Below are positions 60,828 through 64,000 of a DNA stretch of 64,000 bases, piece by piece. Both the position numbers and the translations under genes were made by a program. Position 1 is the stretch's first letter; the number at the start of each line of letters is the position of its first letter. Under the pieces are notes generated by a model, which was not told the origin of the DNA, searched no databases, and saw nothing but the letters and a program-made list of their open reading frames with translations. The DNA is from Streptomyces cellostaticus (lineage in GTDB: Bacteria; Actinomycetota; Actinomycetes; Streptomycetales; Streptomycetaceae), in contig NZ_KQ948015.1 in NCBI RefSeq assembly GCF_001513965.1, forward strand, positions 458,236-522,235, in the 5' to 3' direction.

Positions 60828-62419
60828 TGACGACCAAGGCTCCGGAACCCGAGACGCCCGCCGCCGAAGAGGTGCGCGTCCCCGTCGTCCCGGCCACCGA
60901 CTGGGTGAACCCGCTGCGGGACGCCCGCGACCGTCGGCTCCCCCGTATCGCGGGCCCCTCCGGTCTGGTCATCTTCGGTGTGACCGGCGACCTGTCCCGC
61001 AAGAAGCTGATGCCGGCCGTGTACGACCTGGCCAACCGCGGCCTGCTGCCGCCGGGCTTCTCGCTGGTCGGCTTCGCCCGCCGGGACTGGGAGGACCAGG
61101 ACTTCGCGCAGGTCGTCCACGACGCGGTGCGCGAGCACTCGCGGACCCCGTTCCGGGAGGAGGTGTGGCAGCAGCTCGCCGAGGGCATGCGCTTCATCCC
61201 CGGCGACTTCGACGACGACACCGCCTTCAAGCAGCTGAAGCAGGCCGTCGAGGAGCTGGACGCCTCCCGCGGCACCGGCGGCAACTTCGCCTTCTACCTC
61301 TCCGTCCCGCCGAAGTTCTTCCCCAAGGTCGTGCAGCAGCTGAAGAAGCACGGCCTGGCCAGTCCGCCGGGGGGTTCCTGGCGGCGCGCGGTCATCGAGA
61401 AGCCGTTCGGCCACGACCTGACGTCGGCCCAGGAGCTGAACGCGGTCGTGCACGACGTGTTCGAGCCCGACCAGGTCTTCCGCATCGACCACTACCTCGG
61501 CAAGGAGACCGTCCAGAACATCCTGGCCCTCCGCTTCGCCAACCAGATGTACGAGCCGATCTGGAACCGCAGTTACGTCGACCACGTGCAGATCACCATG
61601 GCCGAGGACATCGGCATCGGCGGCCGGGCGGGCTACTACGACGGCATCGGGTCGGCCCGTGACGTCATCCAGAACCACCTGCTCCAGCTGATGGCGCTCA
61701 CCGCCATGGAGGAGCCGATCGCGTTCGACGCGGAGGCGCTGCTCACCGAGAAGCTGAAGGTGCTCAAGTCGGTGCGGCTGCCCCAGGACCTGGGCAAGCA
61801 CACCGTGCGGGCGCAGTACGCGGCCGGCTGGCAGGGCGGCGAGAAGGTCGTCGGCTACCTCCAGGAGGAGGGCATCGACCCCCGGTCGAAGACCGACACC
61901 TTCGCGGCCGTCAAGCTGGGCATCGACAACCGCCGCTGGGCGGGCGTCCCCTTCTATCTGCGCACCGGCAAGCGTCTCGGCCGCCGGGTCACGGAGATCG
62001 CGGTGGTCTTCAAGCGGGCCCCGCACTCCCCGTTCGACTCCACCGCGACCGAGGAACTGGGCCAGAACGCGATCGTCATCCGCGTCCAGCCCGACGAGGG
62101 CATGACCGTGCGGTTCGGCTCCAAGGTGCCGGGCACCTCGATGGAGATCCGGGACGTGTCCATGGACTTCGCCTACGGCGAGTCGTTCACCGAGTCGAGC
62201 CCGGAGGCGTACGAGCGGCTCATCCTGGACGTGCTGCTCGGCGACGCCAATTTGTTCCCCCGTCACCAGGAAGTGGAAGAGTCCTGGAAGATCCTCGACC
62301 CGATCGAGGAGTACTGGGCGGCGCACGGCAGGCCGGCGCAGTACCCGTCGGGCACATGGGGTCCCGAGGAGGCAAACGAGATGCTCGCACGAGACGGACG
62401 GAGCTGGCGCAGGCCATGA
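60824..62419 (+). CDS. zwf: Glucose-6-phosphate dehydrogenase
   Basis: A 531-residue enzyme. [21 protein letters not shown] is the NADP-binding GxTGDL motif, and [14 protein letters not shown] the active-site signature with the catalytic His and Lys. It makes NADPH and 6-phosphogluconolactone at the entry of the pentose phosphate pathway. Start GTG directly followed by ATG; the stop overlaps opcA (ATGA), coupling it to its assembly factor. Confidence 0.97.
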   Translation: MMTTKAPEPETPAAEEVRVPVVPATDWVNPLRDARDRRLPRIAGPSGLVIFGVTGDLSRKKLMPAVYDLANRGLLPPGFSLVGFARRDWEDQDFAQVVHDAVREHSRTPFREEVWQQLAEGMRFIPGDFDDDTAFKQLKQAVEELDASRGTGGNFAFYLSVPPKFFPKVVQQLKKHGLASPPGGSWRRAVIEKPFGHDLTSAQELNAVVHDVFEPDQVFRIDHYLGKETVQNILALRFANQMYEPIWNRSYVDHVQITMAEDIGIGGRAGYYDGIGSARDVIQNHLLQLMALTAMEEPIAFDAEALLTEKLKVLKSVRLPQDLGKHTVRAQYAAGWQGGEKVVGYLQEEGIDPRSKTDTFAAVKLGIDNRRWAGVPFYLRTGKRLGRRVTEIAVVFKRAPHSPFDSTATEELGQNAIVIRVQPDEGMTVRFGSKVPGTSMEIRDVSMDFAYGESFTESSPEAYERLILDVLLGDANLFPRHQEVEESWKILDPIEEYWAAHGRPAQYPSGTWGPEEANEMLARDGRSWRRP

Positions 62420-63342
62420 AGATCGACCTGACCGACACCACGGCAAGCAAGATCAACAAGGCGCTGGTGCAGGGCCGCCGCGCCATCGGCACCCCGGCCG
62501 TGGGCATGGTCCTGACGATGGTCATCGTCACGGACGAGGAGAACGCCTACGACTCCATCCGGGCCGCCGAGGAGGCCTCGCACGAGCACCCCTCGCGGAC
62601 CCTGGTGGTCATCAAGCGGCACGCCCGCACCCTGCGCGACCGCACCACCTCCCGGCTGGACGCCGAGGTGCGGGTCGGCTCCGAGGCCGGCACCGGCGAG
62701 ACGGTCGTGCTGCGCACCTACGGCGAGGTGTCCGACCACGCCGACTCGGTGGTCCTGCCGCTGCTGCTGCCGGACGCCCCGGTGGTCGTGTGGTGGCCGG
62801 TGGACGCGCCGGACACCCCCTCGAAGGACCCGCTGGGCGCGCTCGCCCAGCGCCGGATCACCGACCTGTACGCGGTCGAGCGGCCGATGGAGGTCCTGGA
62901 GACCCGGGCCCGCAACTACGCTCCCGGCGACACCGACCTCGCCTGGACCCGGCTCACGCTGTGGCGGTCCATGCTGGCCGCCGCCCTGGACCAGGCCCGG
63001 ACGAAGGTGACGTCGGCCGCCGTGGAGGCCGAGGCGGACAACCCCAGCGCCGAACTCCTCGCCCGCTGGCTGGAGGCCCGCCTGAACGTCGCGGTCAACC
63101 GCGTGGTCACCGCGGGCCCGGTCGTCACGGCCGTACGCCTGGGCACCGCGACCGGCGAGATCGTCATCGACCGGCCCGAAGGGCCCCTCGCGACGCTCAC
63201 CCTGCCCGGCCAGCCGTCGCGCACCCTCGCCCTGAAGGTCCGCTCCACCTCCGAACTCATCGCCGAGGAGCTGCGCCGCCTCGACGCCGACGAGATGTAC
63301 GCCATCGCCCTCAAGGGCGAGGCCACCAAGGAGAACGCCTGA
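62416..63342 (+). CDS. opcA: Glucose-6-phosphate dehydrogenase assembly protein OpcA
   Basis: A 308-residue protein beginning [20 protein letters not shown], with [20 protein letters not shown] and [23 protein letters not shown], the conserved OpcA blocks. It is needed for assembly and redox control of G6PDH in cyanobacteria and actinobacteria. Its ATG overlaps the zwf stop, which fixes the start; longer in-frame starts lie inside zwf. Confidence 0.96.
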   Translation: MKIDLTDTTASKINKALVQGRRAIGTPAVGMVLTMVIVTDEENAYDSIRAAEEASHEHPSRTLVVIKRHARTLRDRTTSRLDAEVRVGSEAGTGETVVLRTYGEVSDHADSVVLPLLLPDAPVVVWWPVDAPDTPSKDPLGALAQRRITDLYAVERPMEVLETRARNYAPGDTDLAWTRLTLWRSMLAAALDQARTKVTSAAVEAEADNPSAELLARWLEARLNVAVNRVVTAGPVVTAVRLGTATGEIVIDRPEGPLATLTLPGQPSRTLALKVRSTSELIAEELRRLDADEMYAIALKGEATKENA

Positions 63343-63343
63343 C

Positions 63344-64000
63344 ATGTCCGACGCACCGTCAGACACCCCCGAGCTCACCCGCAGGCCCGAGTGGACGGCC
63401 CTCGCCGACCACCGCGCCGAGGGGCAGCCGCACCTGCGTGAGCTGTTCGCGACGGACCCCGGCCGCGCCGAGCGGTACGTCGTGCGGGCCGGCGATCTGC
63501 ACATCGACTACAGCAAGCACCTGATCACCGACGAGACCCTGGCCCTCCTCCAGGAACTCGCCACCGCCACCGGCGTGTTCGCGCTGCGGGACGCCATGTT
63601 CCGCGGCGAGCGCATCAACATCACCGAGAAGCGGGCCGTGCTGCACACCGCGCTGCGCGCCCCGCGGGACGCGGTGGTCGAGGTGGACGGCGAGAACGTC
63701 GTCCCGCACGTGCACGCCGTCCTGGACAAGATGGCCGGCTTCGCCGAGCGGGTCCGCTCGGGCGAGTGGACCGGCCACACCGGCAGGCGGATCCGCAACG
63801 TCGTCAACATCGGCATCGGCGGCTCCGACCTCGGTCCGGCGATGGCGTACGAGGCCCTGCGCGCCTACACGGCACGCGAGTTGACGTTCCGATTCGTGTC
63901 GAACGTGGACGGCGCCGACCTGCACGAGGCCATCCGCGACCTGGACCCGGCCGAGACCCTGTTCATCGTCGCGTCCAAGACCTTCACCACGATCGAGACG
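63344..64000 (+). CDS. pgi: Glucose-6-phosphate isomerase (C-terminus beyond window)
   Basis: The first 219 codons of phosphoglucose isomerase: [57 protein letters not shown] (sugar-phosphate loop) and [13 protein letters not shown] at the window edge. It starts one base after the opcA stop, so it belongs to the same operon, linking glycolysis to the pentose phosphate pathway. Confidence 0.96.
   Translation, partial: MSDAPSDTPELTRRPEWTALADHRAEGQPHLRELFATDPGRAERYVVRAGDLHIDYSKHLITDETLALLQELATATGVFALRDAMFRGERINITEKRAVLHTALRAPRDAVVEVDGENVVPHVHAVLDKMAGFAERVRSGEWTGHTGRRIRNVVNIGIGGSDLGPAMAYEALRAYTARELTFRFVSNVDGADLHEAIRDLDPAETLFIVASKTFTTIET

Overview
The window is high-GC DNA with long codon-biased genes, frequent GTG starts, ATGA/GTGA stop-start overlaps, TTA codons confined to regulators, and Streptomyces-type promoters (TTGACG, 17 bp, TAGNNN). 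Together with the gene content this points to a Streptomyces chromosome. The species cannot be named from the sequence. I saw no tRNA, rRNA, CRISPR array or intact transposase.

Positions 1-23.3 kb hold a specialised-metabolite gene cluster. On the minus strand it contains an AT-less KS-KR-ACP polyketide synthase with a discrete trans-acting acyltransferase, an upstream gene with a possible Cys-His-Asp acyltransferase-like arrangement, a MATE exporter and acyl-CoA carboxylase beta (frameshifted) and epsilon subunits. A second minus-strand operon starts at 10744. It encodes an amidohydrolase, a Gfo/Idh/MocA oxidoreductase, two xylose-isomerase-like TIM-barrel proteins, a sulfotransferase, an MFS exporter and two NRPS proteins (PCP-C and PCP-C-A-PCP); the last runs off the left edge. 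A NUDIX hydrolase and a TauE/SafE permease lie between the two blocks. At the right edge sit an IclR-type and a StrR-type regulator, each with a TTA codon, so bldA control is likely. The gene set suggests a hybrid, probably sulfated, polyketide-peptide carrying a cyclitol- or sugar-derived unit. I could not match it to a known cluster from memory.

Positions 23.7-33.8 kb are accessory and housekeeping genes. An XRE / ImmA-IrrE metallopeptidase / MAB_1171c-type membrane protein trio and a second XRE / ImmA pair bracket a VanA/VanB-like Rieske oxygenase operon that has a 56-residue Cys/His protein nested between its subunits and an HTH-less MmyB-like sensor convergent to it. A coupled PptH-like metallophosphoesterase / phosphopantetheinyl transferase pair and an ATP-grasp gene follow. 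The transferase is a candidate to activate the carrier proteins of the cluster.

Positions 33.8-45.8 kb are for carbohydrate and phosphoester scavenging: a secreted GH18 chitinase behind a DasR-like inverted repeat, a GH38 alpha-mannosidase behind a LacI-type operator, a GH4 enzyme, a decayed GH2 beta-galactosidase next to a truncated gene end, and two Tat-exported proteins (metallophosphoesterase-LamG and PHP domain).

Positions 45.8-51.0 kb are a CoA-linked catabolic operon (MaoC hydratase, acyl-CoA ligase, amidohydrolase, SDR) divergent from a MarR-IclR pair. The promoter of this operon shares operator half-sites with the cluster promoter at 10.8 kb. Then come a secreted lipase, a DUF817 membrane protein, an L,D-transpeptidase lipoprotein gene with three frameshifts and a 288-bp internal duplication, a GH16-CBM6 glucanase and an AraC regulator.

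Positions 57.6 kb to the end carry the tightly coupled pentose-phosphate operon tkt-tal-zwf-opcA-pgi, cut by the window edge.
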